From an uncultured Actinomycetes bacterium (GTDB lineage Bacteria; Actinomycetota; Coriobacteriia; Coriobacteriales; Atopobiaceae), in contig OMWB01000009.1 of NCBI GenBank assembly GCA_900314645.1, positions 62,001 to 126,000 of the forward strand: 64,000 nt of DNA, written 5' to 3'. Numbering within the stretch: position 1 is the first letter of the stretch; each line of letters opens with the position of its first letter. The notes beneath the pieces are model-generated. The model saw only the letters and a list, made by a program, of their open reading frames with translations, was not told the DNA's origin and did no database searches. The position numbers and the translations under genes were made by a program. This document shows, piece by piece, positions 1-7,169 of this stretch.

Positions 1-1
1 G

Positions 2-700
2 GCCGACGAGGCCCGAGTGCCGTTCGTACTGCGGTTGGTTGTGGAGCGCGCTCGGGCCTTTGAGCCAAGCGCGCGGTATCAGACTGCGGCGGACTTCATG
101 ACTGCCGTTCGGGCTGCCGTTCCGGAATACACCACGATACGACCCATTCCGCTGGACGAGATGCGAGCAGCGCCTTCGGTGCCGGCTGGAAAGTCAGCAG
201 ACACGACGTCTCGCAAGACAGTGATACCAATCGAATCGACGTGGTCGCTCCCCGACTCATCTGCCCGCGAGAGGACGGAGAGTGCTCCACGTGAGAGGAC
301 AGAGAGCGCTCCTCGGGCGGGACACCGCATACCTTGGAGAGATGCGGGTCTGACTCGACAGCTTGCGATTATCGCCAACTGGATGTTCTTCCTCTTCTGG
401 GCTGCTTGCTTTCTGGTTATAGGGCTCGATCCAAACGCGAAAGAGGGGGAGTGGACTCCCCTAACCTACCTGTTTATCGGTGTGGTCGAGGCGCCCATCT
501 GTGCCATGATTGGCTATGAGATTCATCAGGCGTTGCTCCATCGCGGGAGGTATGACATCGGTAAGGGCCGTATCTTTGTCCTGCTGAAGAGGATGGTGCT
601 TCTCTTGGCCTTGGCGTTCGCTGCGCTGTTCATCTGCTATCTCGTTGGCTATGTGCTCAATTACGTAGGTATATCCAACTTGCCTGGACGGGGTATTTAG
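2..700 (+). CDS. C-terminal part of a membrane-attached Ser/Thr protein kinase (5' truncated by window edge)
   Basis: The reading frame is open to the window edge, so the start lies upstream. The first ~35 visible residues (VVERARAFEPSARYQTAADF) match the last helix of a eukaryotic-type Ser/Thr kinase domain, where an R-x-Q/P pattern closes the fold; no catalytic motif is visible. A polar linker follows and holds an exact two-fold repeat of the 8-mer RERTESAP, coded by 24-bp units. Three hydrophobic stretches then suggest transmembrane helices near ANWMFFLFWAACFLVIGL, YLFIGVVEAPICAMIGY and VLLLALAFAALFICYLVGY. The kinase assignment rests on a short tail and is moderately sure; the multi-helix membrane tail resembles the kinase at 41147-42931. 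Confidence 0.6.
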   Translation, partial: ADEARVPFVLRLVVERARAFEPSARYQTAADFMTAVRAAVPEYTTIRPIPLDEMRAAPSVPAGKSADTTSRKTVIPIESTWSLPDSSARERTESAPRERTESAPRAGHRIPWRDAGLTRQLAIIANWMFFLFWAACFLVIGLDPNAKEGEWTPLTYLFIGVVEAPICAMIGYEIHQALLHRGRYDIGKGRIFVLLKRMVLLLALAFAALFICYLVGYVLNYVGISNLPGRGI

Positions 701-778
701 CTACCAGCTGAGGACAACGCCAAAACCCGTGCCTATCATCTCGACTTGTCTATAGGGCTAAGGAGATGAGGTTCAGTG

Positions 779-1303
779 ATGGGAAAAGTAGTTGGAGGAT
801 GCCTGAAGGTTATAGGCGGAGTCGTGGTTTTGCTCTTCGTGGTAGTGCTTGCGTTTAGTTGCGTGGGCAGAAAAGGCGGGAGCACGAGCGTTTCAAGCGA
901 GCCCGAAACAACGCAAGAGCAGCAGGCAGAGCCGGAAGTGGACGATAAGGCCGAAGCTGAGGCCGAGCAAGAGGCAGAGCCTGAGCCAGAAGCTGAACCA
1001 GAGCCGACCCCTGAGGCAGAGTCCAGTGCCGTCGACGAAACCTCAATTCGCCCTGAATTCAAAGAGGCCATGGACAGCTATGAGGCGTTCTTTGACGAGT
1101 ACGTCGAGGTCATGAAGGCGTATCAGGAAGAGCCCACCAACACCGAGCTGATGATGCGCATGTCCGACCTGATGGCTCAGGAAGCCGACATGCTCGCGAA
1201 GTTTGACGCATGGGAAAGCGACGAATCCATGTCGACGGCAGAGACCGCATATTATCTGGAGGTCCACTCCCGCATCTACGCCAAGCTGGCGGAAGTGATG
1301 TAG
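779..1303 (+). CDS. Membrane-anchored or lipoprotein-like small protein, DUF6591-like
   Basis: About 174 residues. An N-terminal hydrophobic segment (VIGGVVVLLFVVVLAFSC) is either a membrane anchor or a poor lipobox. Next comes a strongly acidic Glu/Ala/Pro linker (roughly residues 45-88), then a helical domain beginning IRPEFKEAMDSYEAFFDEYV, the pattern I associate with the DUF6591 family. Function is unknown. ATG at 779 is preferred over the in-frame GTG at 776 because GAGG at 768-771 and AGGAG at 761-765 lie at suitable distances. The domain should sit outside the cytoplasmic membrane. It follows the partial kinase on the same strand, with no further sign of a shared role. Confidence 0.7.
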   Translation: MGKVVGGCLKVIGGVVVLLFVVVLAFSCVGRKGGSTSVSSEPETTQEQQAEPEVDDKAEAEAEQEAEPEPEAEPEPTPEAESSAVDETSIRPEFKEAMDSYEAFFDEYVEVMKAYQEEPTNTELMMRMSDLMAQEADMLAKFDAWESDESMSTAETAYYLEVHSRIYAKLAEVM

Positions 1304-1324
1304 CGGAGAAAACGCGTTCGCGAA

Positions 1325-1462
1325 ACGGCGCAAACTGCGGGTGCCCGCACTTCTCGACGCTAAGAGCCCAAAACGAGCTCCTTAACGTCGCGAACTGCGG
1401 GCGCCCGCACTTCTCGACGCTAAGAACCCGAAACGGGCTCCTTAACGGCGCAAACTGCGGGC
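1325..1462. repeat. 60-bp tandem repeat, about 2.3 copies
   Basis: Bases 1327-1380, 1387-1440 and the partial copy from 1447 line up at exactly 60-bp spacing, with the shared core ACTTCTCGACGCTAAGA. Copy 2 contains the perfect 14-bp palindrome TGCGGGCGCCCGCA and the hairpin CCCG-AAA-CGGG. No reading frame of note crosses it. It fills most of the 308-bp gap between the DUF6591-like gene and the XRE gene. Confidence 0.85.
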
Positions 1463-1490
1463 ACCTTTCCCAAAAAGGCTCATTTACCTG

Positions 1491-1522
1491 CGAAAAGCAA
1501 CCATCGGGCGCTTTTCGGTTGC
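1491..1522. other. Stem-loop with two mutually exclusive pairings
   Basis: CGAAAAGC (1491-1498) can pair with GCTTTTCG (1510-1517), while GCAACC (1497-1502) can pair with GGTTGC (1517-1522). The two helices share bases and cannot form together. It lies 90 bp upstream of the XRE regulator start; a terminator or leader role is only a guess. Confidence 0.4.
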
Positions 1523-1611
1523 CTCAAAAAGCAGCCGCAAGTTGGTAGATTGCCACCCGCATAGGGCACAAACTTGGTATCGTCAGTAACGGACGAAACC
1601 AAGGAGCGGAC

Positions 1612-2589
1612 ATGAGCTTTCGCGATAACCTTCAGCACCTGCGCGCGACGCGCAACATGACCCAGGAGCAGCTTGCCATGCTGGTTGGCGTGAGCCGCCA
1701 GTCGGTGACCAAGTGGGAGGCCGAGCGCGCTTACCCCGAGATGGACAAGCTCCTCAAGCTCTGCCAGATCTTTGACTGCACGCTGGACGAGCTCGTTCAG
1801 GGAGACCTGACGGCCCGAGCGCCGGAGCCCGATCTTGCCGTGCCTGCGGCGGCGCTTGCCGAGGACGTGGTGGGCTATGACGAGCATCACCGTGACTACG
1901 CGCGACGCATGGCGTTGGGCGTCGGTCTGTGCATCATGGGCCCTGCCTGCGCAGCGACACTCGACGGCTGGATGGGGGATGGCCCGACGGCGCTTGCGTT
2001 CTTCGGATTCATTGGCCTTGGCCTGCTGTTCATCCTTCCCGCCGCGATGGAGCACTCGGCGTTCACCAAGGCGCACCCGTATGTGGCCAATTTCTACACC
2101 GACGACCAGCGCATGGCCGAGCGGGGTGCCAAAGGACGTCGTATTGCCGCTGGCATCTGCATAGTCTTCTTTGGTCTTGCCATCGAGGCCTTTGCTGATC
2201 GGCATGGCGATCTGCCGATCGCCAATGGGCTCTTCCTGCTGTGCGTTGCGGCGGGCGTCTCGCTCATTGTGTACGCGAGCATCCTGCAGAACCGCATGGA
2301 TATCGAGGACTACAATATCTCGGCGCTTGAGGATCTCTCGGAAGAGGAGATTGCGGGCATCGTGGGCGAGGACCGTGCGCCGGCGGTGCTCGAGAAGGTG
2401 CGTCGCAGCAAGCGCAAGGGAGCCGTGTGCGGCATCATCATGCTGGTAGCGACTGCGATCGCCTTGCCGCTTATGTTCTGGGCCACGTGGTATGGTGACC
2501 CGTTCTGGATCAGCTACTTCTGGCTGCCATGGCTGGTGGGCGGCCTGCTCTGCGGCGCCGCCTGCATCGCGATTGACATGCGCGCCTAA
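1612..2589 (+). CDS. XRE-family DNA-binding regulator with a multi-pass membrane domain
   Basis: 325 residues. Residues ~5-60 form a Cro/CI helix-turn-helix (LRATRNMTQEQLAMLVGVSR followed by QSVTKWEAERAYPEMD). The remaining part carries about six hydrophobic helices, for example ALAFFGFIGLGLLFILPAAM and YFWLPWLVGGLLCGAACIAI. Such HTH-membrane fusions are common in Gram-positive bacteria and are thought to be membrane-tethered transcription factors; the signal and target are unknown. Start ATG at 1612 has AAGGAG at 1601-1606. The gene is monocistronic and ends in a long palindrome shared with the convergent pentapeptide gene. Confidence 0.85.
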   Translation: MSFRDNLQHLRATRNMTQEQLAMLVGVSRQSVTKWEAERAYPEMDKLLKLCQIFDCTLDELVQGDLTARAPEPDLAVPAAALAEDVVGYDEHHRDYARRMALGVGLCIMGPACAATLDGWMGDGPTALAFFGFIGLGLLFILPAAMEHSAFTKAHPYVANFYTDDQRMAERGAKGRRIAAGICIVFFGLAIEAFADRHGDLPIANGLFLLCVAAGVSLIVYASILQNRMDIEDYNISALEDLSEEEIAGIVGEDRAPAVLEKVRRSKRKGAVCGIIMLVATAIALPLMFWATWYGDPFWISYFWLPWLVGGLLCGAACIAIDMRA

Positions 2590-2592
2590 CGC

Positions 2593-2661
2593 ACCCATAC
2601 GAAGGGACAGGCACCGTAGTTCGGAAACTCGAACTACGGTGCCTGTCCCCTTTGTATGGGT
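2593..2661. terminator. Long palindrome between convergent genes (probable bidirectional terminator)
   Basis: The arm at 2593-2623 pairs with 2630-2661 with one mismatch and one single-base gap around the 6-base loop GAAACT. The right arm ends on the first base of the stop codon of the minus-strand pentapeptide gene, and the left arm begins 3 bases after the XRE stop. Its words GGGACAGGCACC and CCCCTTTG recur in the palindrome at 56112-56154. Confidence 0.75.
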
Positions 2662-3272
2662 TACTCGGCATCAACGAGCTTGACGCCGAGAAGGCTCACC
2701 AGGTCAACTGCCTGGTCCAGGCCGATCTTGGCGCCGCTGAGCTCGGCAAAGGTGTTGCTCACACGAATGCCTGCGAGCTCGCTCCCCGAGAGGTCGACGC
2801 CGCGCAGGCGTGTGCCAAAGAACTCGGCACGAATCAGGTTGCACCCCTCGACCTGCAGCTTCTTGAGCTTCAGTTGCGCGAGCGTGGCCTCGTGCATGTC
2901 GCAGCGCGTGAACGTCACCTGCTCGAGCTTGGACTCGGCAAGGTTGGCGTAGGCGAGGTTGCAGTCGCGCAGCGTCACGCGCGTGAGGATGGATTGGTGC
3001 AGGTCAACGCCCATGGCGCGACACCCCAGCAACCGGGAGCCTCGCACAAACGCCTGCGGCAGCCGGGCGTTGGACAGGTCGCATTCCACGAGGTCGCACC
3101 GCTCGAAGGAGATGCGCTGCGCGCGGATGTCAGCAAAGAGGCACCCCTCAAAGCGGCAGTCCTCAAACTCGATGCGACCAAGCTCTTGGCCAACGAGGTC
3201 CTCCACCTCAAAGGTCTGGCCGCGAACGGTGCCGTCGTCGCTTGCGGCTATGGCGTCGAGCAGGCTGCTCAT
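2661..3272 (-). CDS. Pentapeptide-repeat protein
   Basis: 203 residues made largely of A(D/N)LXX-type repeats in tandem, for example FEDCRFEGCLFADIR, FERCDLVECDLSNARL, LRDCNLAYANLAESKLEQVT and LEGCNLIRAEF-like units. This predicts a right-handed quadrilateral beta-helix covering nearly the whole chain. No signal peptide or membrane helix is seen, so it is probably cytosolic. Some relatives mimic DNA and protect gyrase, but nothing here shows that role. The ATG overlaps the TGA of the upstream phosphoesterase gene by 4 bases, so the two are probably translationally coupled. Confidence 0.85.
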   Translation of the reverse strand: MSSLLDAIAASDDGTVRGQTFEVEDLVGQELGRIEFEDCRFEGCLFADIRAQRISFERCDLVECDLSNARLPQAFVRGSRLLGCRAMGVDLHQSILTRVTLRDCNLAYANLAESKLEQVTFTRCDMHEATLAQLKLKKLQVEGCNLIRAEFFGTRLRGVDLSGSELAGIRVSNTFAELSGAKIGLDQAVDLVSLLGVKLVDAE

Positions 3273-3814
3273 GCGTCACCAAGGACGCGGTGCTCAAAGC
3301 GGCCGTTCTCGTAAATACCGTAGCTGTGCGTGCCGTCCTTGGGGATGCCCACGCTGCCAGGGTTGAACAGCCAGATGCCGTCGGGGCCCTCTTGGTTGAC
3401 CTTGACGTGGGTGTGGCCGTAGACAAAGGCGCTTCCCGCAGCGAGCTTGGGCAGGTTGTCGACGCTGCCGTGCAGGCCTGGGCCATAAACGTGCCCGTGG
3501 CTCAGGAAGATGGTCTTGTTAGCGTCAGGGTCATACAGGGTGTTGCTCGTCGCCATGCAGGCAAAGTCCAGGACCATCTGGTCGACCTCGGCCTCGCAGT
3601 TGCCGCGCACCGCGATGACCTGCGGCGCAATGGCGTTGAGCAGCTCGATGACCCGCTTGGGGGCGTAGTCGGCGGGGAGGTCGTTGCGGGGACCGTGGTA
3701 GAGCAGGTCGCCCAGCAGCACCACGCGGTCGGGCTTCTCGGCGCGCACGGCCTCCATCAGCAGGTCGCACCAGCGTGCGGCTCCGTGAATGTCGGATGCG
3801 ATGAGCAGTTTCAT
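3269..3814 (-). CDS. yfcE: YfcE-type metallophosphoesterase
   Basis: 181 residues from the ATG at 3814. Calcineurin-like phosphoesterase motifs appear in order: ASDIHG (D-x-H), VVLLGDLLYHGPRND (GD), VRGNCEAE (GNC), LSHGH and VYGHTHV (GHTH), which bind two metals. YfcE/MJ0936 proteins hydrolyse phosphodiesters in vitro; the physiological substrate is unknown. A longer frame reaches 3913, but those residues come from the inverted repeat at 3853-3943, so the internal ATG that begins MKLLIASDIHG is chosen. It is the first gene of a two-gene unit with the pentapeptide gene. Confidence 0.88.
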   Translation of the reverse strand: MKLLIASDIHGAARWCDLLMEAVRAEKPDRVVLLGDLLYHGPRNDLPADYAPKRVIELLNAIAPQVIAVRGNCEAEVDQMVLDFACMATSNTLYDPDANKTIFLSHGHVYGPGLHGSVDNLPKLAAGSAFVYGHTHVKVNQEGPDGIWLFNPGSVGIPKDGTHSYGIYENGRFEHRVLGDA

Positions 3815-3852
3815 GGCAAAACCTGCCTTTCTAGACACTAGCGGGGCTCTGG

Positions 3853-3943
3853 CTACTTTTGAAAACACCCAGTTGAGGGGTCTTGGTGCAAAGCTGCAGG
3901 ATTCCATGCTCAAGAGCCGTCAATTGGGTGTTTCGAAAAGTAG
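3853..3943. repeat. 91-bp imperfect inverted repeat (MITE-like or terminator)
   Basis: 33-base arms (3853-3885 and 3911-3943) match at 28 of 33 positions around a 25-base centre; each arm starts with CTACTTTT. It fills the gap between the end of murE and the start of yfcE, both on the minus strand. It lacks a run of T after the stem on that strand, so a small non-autonomous repeat is as likely as a terminator. Confidence 0.6.
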
Positions 3944-3946
3944 AAA

Positions 3947-5479
3947 CTACGCCTCAGGCTCGAACTGAGCCACGGCCTCCTCAAAAATCTCGCCGTCAGT
4001 GCGGCTCGGAACGAAGAAGTCGCCCTCGTGCTGGCGCGTCTCGTCGCCCTTGGCCAAAAGACAGACCAAGGCCTTCCTTCCGCAGGTAAACGCATGCTTC
4101 ACGGAGTACGCGATGGCCTCCTCGCGGTCAAGGATGACCTCGTAGTGCGCACCTTCCGGGGTGTTTGCGGCCATCTCGGCGCAGATGTCGGCAACGGTCT
4201 CGTGCGCTGGGTCTTCCTCGGTATAGATGAGCAGGTCAGACCACTTGGCGGCCTCCTGCGGAAGCTCGAAGCGGCGCTCAAGCGCCTTGTCGCCGGGGCA
4301 GCCAAACACGGCGATGATCTCGTAGCCGGGGAACTCCTCCTTCATGGAAGAGAAGAACCGCTGGTAGGAGAGCTTGTTGTGTGCGTAGTCCACGATGGCC
4401 GTCACGTTGCCGCCGCGCGTGGGGATGACCTCCATGCGGCCGGGGACGCGGGTGTGCGCGATGCCCGCCGCCACCTGCTCGGGCCCCACGCCCAGCACCT
4501 CACATACGCTGATGGCGCAAAGTGCGTTCTCCACGTTGAAGAGGCCCGGGAAGGGGATGGTCACCTCGGTCTCCCAGCTCGGCGTATGTGCCGTGAAGGT
4601 GACCAGCCCGTCGTGCGGCGTGATGTCGGTTGCCCAGACGTCAACGCCGTCGGCCGGGCCACGGTCGGAGAACACCAAGAGACGCTCGCAGACCTGCGCT
4701 GCGGCCAGCACCTCACCCAGACGGTCGGTGCCCTTGTTGACCACGGCGACGCGGGCCTGCGAGAAGATCTTGAGCTTGCTCTGGAAGTAGTCCTCGAAGT
4801 CAGGGTGCTCGATGGGCGAGATGTGGTCGCGTCCCAGGTTGAGGAAGCAGGCCACGTCAAGCTCCAGGCCCAACGTACGGTCGTACTTCAGCCCGTGGCT
4901 CGAGACCTCCATGACAAGGCGGGGCAGGCCGGCCTCCTTGGTATTAGCAATGTGTCGCCACAGGTCGGGCGCCTCGGGCGTGGTGTTGACGCTCTCAAAG
5001 CTCTCGATGCCGTCATACATGTCGATGGAGCCCATGATGCCCGTGCCGGAGCCGGTCACGCCGTTGTCAAGGATGGCGCGCAGCATGTAGGCGGTGGTGG
5101 ACTTGCCCTTGGTGCCGGTGAGGCCGATGACGTCGAGGTCGCGGTCGGGGTGGCCCCACGCAACGGGGGAGACGACGCCCATGGTGCGGCGCACGTCATT
5201 CACCACGAGGGCGGGAACGCCCGGCACGGCTGCGGCAAGCTTCTCAGCAAGCGACTCGTCACAGAGGTAGCCGACGGAGCCCTTCTCAAGCGCAGCGAGC
5301 AGGTACTGCTCCTTGAACGCCTTGCCCTTGCAGATGAACAGGTGTCCCGCGCGGGAGAAGCGCGAGTCGCAGTCGGTACCGCAGACGGGGGCGTCCGTCT
5401 CGTCGGTCAGGCTGCGCGTGGTGACAAGGAGCCCCTCCTGCTCAAGGAGGTTGGCAAGCGAGGAAAGTGTGACGGCCAT
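3947..5479 (-). CDS. murE: UDP-N-acetylmuramyl-tripeptide synthetase (MurE)
   Basis: 510 residues. Adds the third amino acid to UDP-MurNAc-L-Ala-D-Glu in cytoplasmic peptidoglycan precursor synthesis. Mur-ligase motifs: ATP loop GLTGTKGKSTTAYM, central VMEVSSHGLKYDR, and C-terminal IVDYAHN and FGCPGDKALERR. At the position of the DNPR motif that marks diaminopimelate-adding enzymes it has EEDPAHE, which points away from a DAP enzyme and toward lysine or another diamine (inference). The frame extends back through the tRNA-Val gene, so the ATG at 5479 is taken; a weak GGGG precedes it. ddl lies 20 kb away. Confidence 0.9.
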   Translation of the reverse strand: MAVTLSSLANLLEQEGLLVTTRSLTDETDAPVCGTDCDSRFSRAGHLFICKGKAFKEQYLLAALEKGSVGYLCDESLAEKLAAAVPGVPALVVNDVRRTMGVVSPVAWGHPDRDLDVIGLTGTKGKSTTAYMLRAILDNGVTGSGTGIMGSIDMYDGIESFESVNTTPEAPDLWRHIANTKEAGLPRLVMEVSSHGLKYDRTLGLELDVACFLNLGRDHISPIEHPDFEDYFQSKLKIFSQARVAVVNKGTDRLGEVLAAAQVCERLLVFSDRGPADGVDVWATDITPHDGLVTFTAHTPSWETEVTIPFPGLFNVENALCAISVCEVLGVGPEQVAAGIAHTRVPGRMEVIPTRGGNVTAIVDYAHNKLSYQRFFSSMKEEFPGYEIIAVFGCPGDKALERRFELPQEAAKWSDLLIYTEEDPAHETVADICAEMAANTPEGAHYEVILDREEAIAYSVKHAFTCGRKALVCLLAKGDETRQHEGDFFVPSRTDGEIFEEAVAQFEPEA

Positions 5480-5490
5480 GGCATCCCCAA

Positions 5491-5514
5491 AGAAAAGCGC
5501 CCCTTGCGGGGCGC
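5491..5514 (-). terminator. Intrinsic terminator of tRNA-Val
   Basis: Read on the minus strand, GCGCCCC pairs with GGGGCGC around GCAA and is followed by TTTTCTTT. It lies directly downstream of the tRNA and just upstream of the murE start, so murE may depend on read-through or on its own signal. Confidence 0.8.
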
Positions 5515-5526
5515 GGCCAAAACGGT

Positions 5527-5602
5527 TGGTGGGCGATGACGGATTTGAACCGCCGACCTTGTGCTTGTAAGGCACCTGCGCTAGCCACTGCGCCAATCGC
5601 CC
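5527..5602 (-). tRNA. tRNA-Val (anticodon UAC)
   Basis: A full cloverleaf can be folded on the minus strand: acceptor GGGCGAT with ATCGCCC, D-arm GCGC/GCGC, anticodon loop CTTACAA, T-arm with TTCAAAT, and encoded ACCA. The loop places UAC at positions 34-36. The murE transcript region follows, and rph is divergent. Confidence 0.93.
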
Positions 5603-5677
5603 TTGCAATGTGAAAGTGTATCACAGCTCACCGACACAGTTTACAATGGGTCGGATACATCTACCGGAGGAGAACAA

Positions 5678-6406
5678 ATGTCAGAACTTGTTCGTTCGTT
5701 TGGGCGCACCGCAAGCGAGATGCGGCCGGTCAAGCTGACACGTGCCGTCATGAAGAACGCCACCGGCTCGTGCCTGGCGGAGTTTGGCGACACGCGCGTG
5801 CTGTGCACGGCCACCATCGAGGAGGGCGTGCCGCAGTGGCGCAAGGGCCAGCGTGCCGGTTGGGTGACGGCCGAGTACGCTATGCTGCCTGCGTCCACGG
5901 GACGCCGCACGCCGCGCGAGCAGAAGGGCCGCAAGGGTCGTTCGATGGAGATTGAGCGCCTTATCGGCCGCAGCCTGCGCACGGTGGTTGACCTGCATAA
6001 ACTTGGTGAGGTTACCGTGACGTGCGACTGCGACGTCATCCAGGCGGACGGCGGGACGCGCACGGCCAGCGTCACCGGCGCCTGGGTTGCGCTGCACGAC
6101 GCCCTCAGTGCGTGGGTCTCGGCGGGCAAGCTCAAGAAGCTGCCCTTGACGGGGCAGGTCGCGGCCATCTCCATGGGCATGGTGGACGGGCAGCTGCTGC
6201 TTGACCTCGACTATCCAGAGGACAGCCACGCGCAGGTGGACATGAACCTGGTGGGTACGGGGGACGGCCGCATCGTGGAGGTGCAGGGCACGGGAGAGAA
6301 GGTTGCCTTCGACCGCGCCCAGATGGATGCGCTGCTCGACCTCGGGCAGGCGGGCATCGAGCAGCTGGTTGCGCTACAGCGCGAGGTTACGGGCTACGAG
6401 GGATAA
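5678..6406 (+). CDS. rph: Ribonuclease PH
   Basis: 242 residues, the usual length. A phosphorolytic 3'-5' exoribonuclease that trims tRNA 3' ends as a hexamer. Family motifs: RPVKLTRAVMKNATGSCLAE near the N-terminus, the phosphate-site region GRRTPREQKGRKGRSMEIER, and CDVIQADGGTRTASVTGAW. ATG at 5678 has GGAGG at 5666-5670 eight bases upstream. It is followed 50 bp later by rdgB, a pairing seen in many bacteria. It is divergent from tRNA-Val. Confidence 0.95.
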   Translation: MSELVRSFGRTASEMRPVKLTRAVMKNATGSCLAEFGDTRVLCTATIEEGVPQWRKGQRAGWVTAEYAMLPASTGRRTPREQKGRKGRSMEIERLIGRSLRTVVDLHKLGEVTVTCDCDVIQADGGTRTASVTGAWVALHDALSAWVSAGKLKKLPLTGQVAAISMGMVDGQLLLDLDYPEDSHAQVDMNLVGTGDGRIVEVQGTGEKVAFDRAQMDALLDLGQAGIEQLVALQREVTGYEG

Positions 6407-6456
6407 GGTAAGTGACAGATGGCTGGGCATTTGTCATGTAATGAGGAGAGGGAAGC

Positions 6457-7085
6457 ATGATTGACATTGCGACGCTGGACCCCGAGTCGACCATCGTGGT
6501 TGCTACGGGCAATGCGCACAAGCTGACGGAGATCGAGGCCATTCTGGGAGAGTCGCCCGCGCTGGAGGACGTGCGCTTCGTAGCCTTGGGCGAGCTGGGA
6601 GACTTCGAAGACCCCGTGGAGGACGGCGCCGACTTCTACGAGAACGCCGTCATCAAGGCGCGTGCCGCGCTGGACGAGACGGGCCTTCTGATGTCGGTCG
6701 CGGATGACTCGGGCCTGTGCGTTGACGCGCTGGGCGGCGCCCCGGGCATCATGAGCGCCCGGAGCACGGTAACGATGACGCCAACAACGACAAGATGCTC
6801 GTAGAGATGGCCGATGTTCCCGAGGGCGAGCGCACGGCGCGCTTCCACTCCACGGTCGTCCTGGTCACGCGCGACGAGGATGGCGAGGAGATCATCCGCG
6901 GCGACGGCGACGTGGAGGGCACGATTGCCTATGACCGCAAGGGCACCAATGGTTTTGGCTACGACCCGCTGTTCAAGATTACCGAGCTGGGCGGCCGCCG
7001 CATGGCAGAGCTCGACCCCGAGGAGAAGAACGCGATTAGCCATCGCTTCCACGCGCTGCAGGACCTCTCGGCAAAGCTGCTCTAA
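6457..7085 (+). pseudogene. rdgB: Frameshifted dITP/XTP pyrophosphatase (RdgB/HAM1)
   Basis: Two frames together spell an RdgB protein, a Maf/HAM1-fold enzyme that removes non-canonical purine nucleotides. The N-terminal part runs from 6457 (VATGNAHKLTEI, then VADDSGLCVDALGGAPGIMS) and ends in noise at 6804. The C-terminal part, in the next frame, reads from about 6765 as EHGNDDANNDKMLVEM and continues through GTIAYDRKGTNGFGYDPLF to 7085. At 6755-6765 the expected Ser-Ala-Arg-Tyr-Ala-Gly-Glu run is missing about 10 bases, which removes the conserved Tyr-Ala-Gly and shifts the frame. The upstream AGGAGAGGG is intact. Probably inactive, unless the deletion is an assembly error. Confidence 0.85.
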
Positions 7086-7095
7086 CCTTAGCGCG

Positions 7096-7169
7096 GTGGG
7101 ACAAAAGGGATACTCCCCTTTGTCCCACTCCGGAATATGGGACGCAAGGGAGTATCCCCTTTGTCCCAC
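7096..7169. terminator. Long GTGGGAC-family palindrome between convergent genes
   Basis: 32-base arms (7096-7127 and 7138-7169) agree at 28 of 32 positions and are bounded by GTGGGAC and GTCCCAC. It lies between the stops of rdgB (ends 7085) and the minus-strand peptidase (ends 7170), where it can serve both directions. It shares the core GGGATACTCCC with the copy at 12698-12765. Confidence 0.8.

Noticed and set aside
1480..2598. 372-residue minus-strand frame opposite the XRE gene
   Set aside because: Composition is typical of an antisense shadow (His/Arg/Gly-rich); the plus-strand frame has a clear HTH and a ribosome site.
6457..7085. Programmed ribosomal frameshift in rdgB
   Set aside because: There is no slippery heptamer, and conserved residues are missing at the junction, which a frameshift would not explain.
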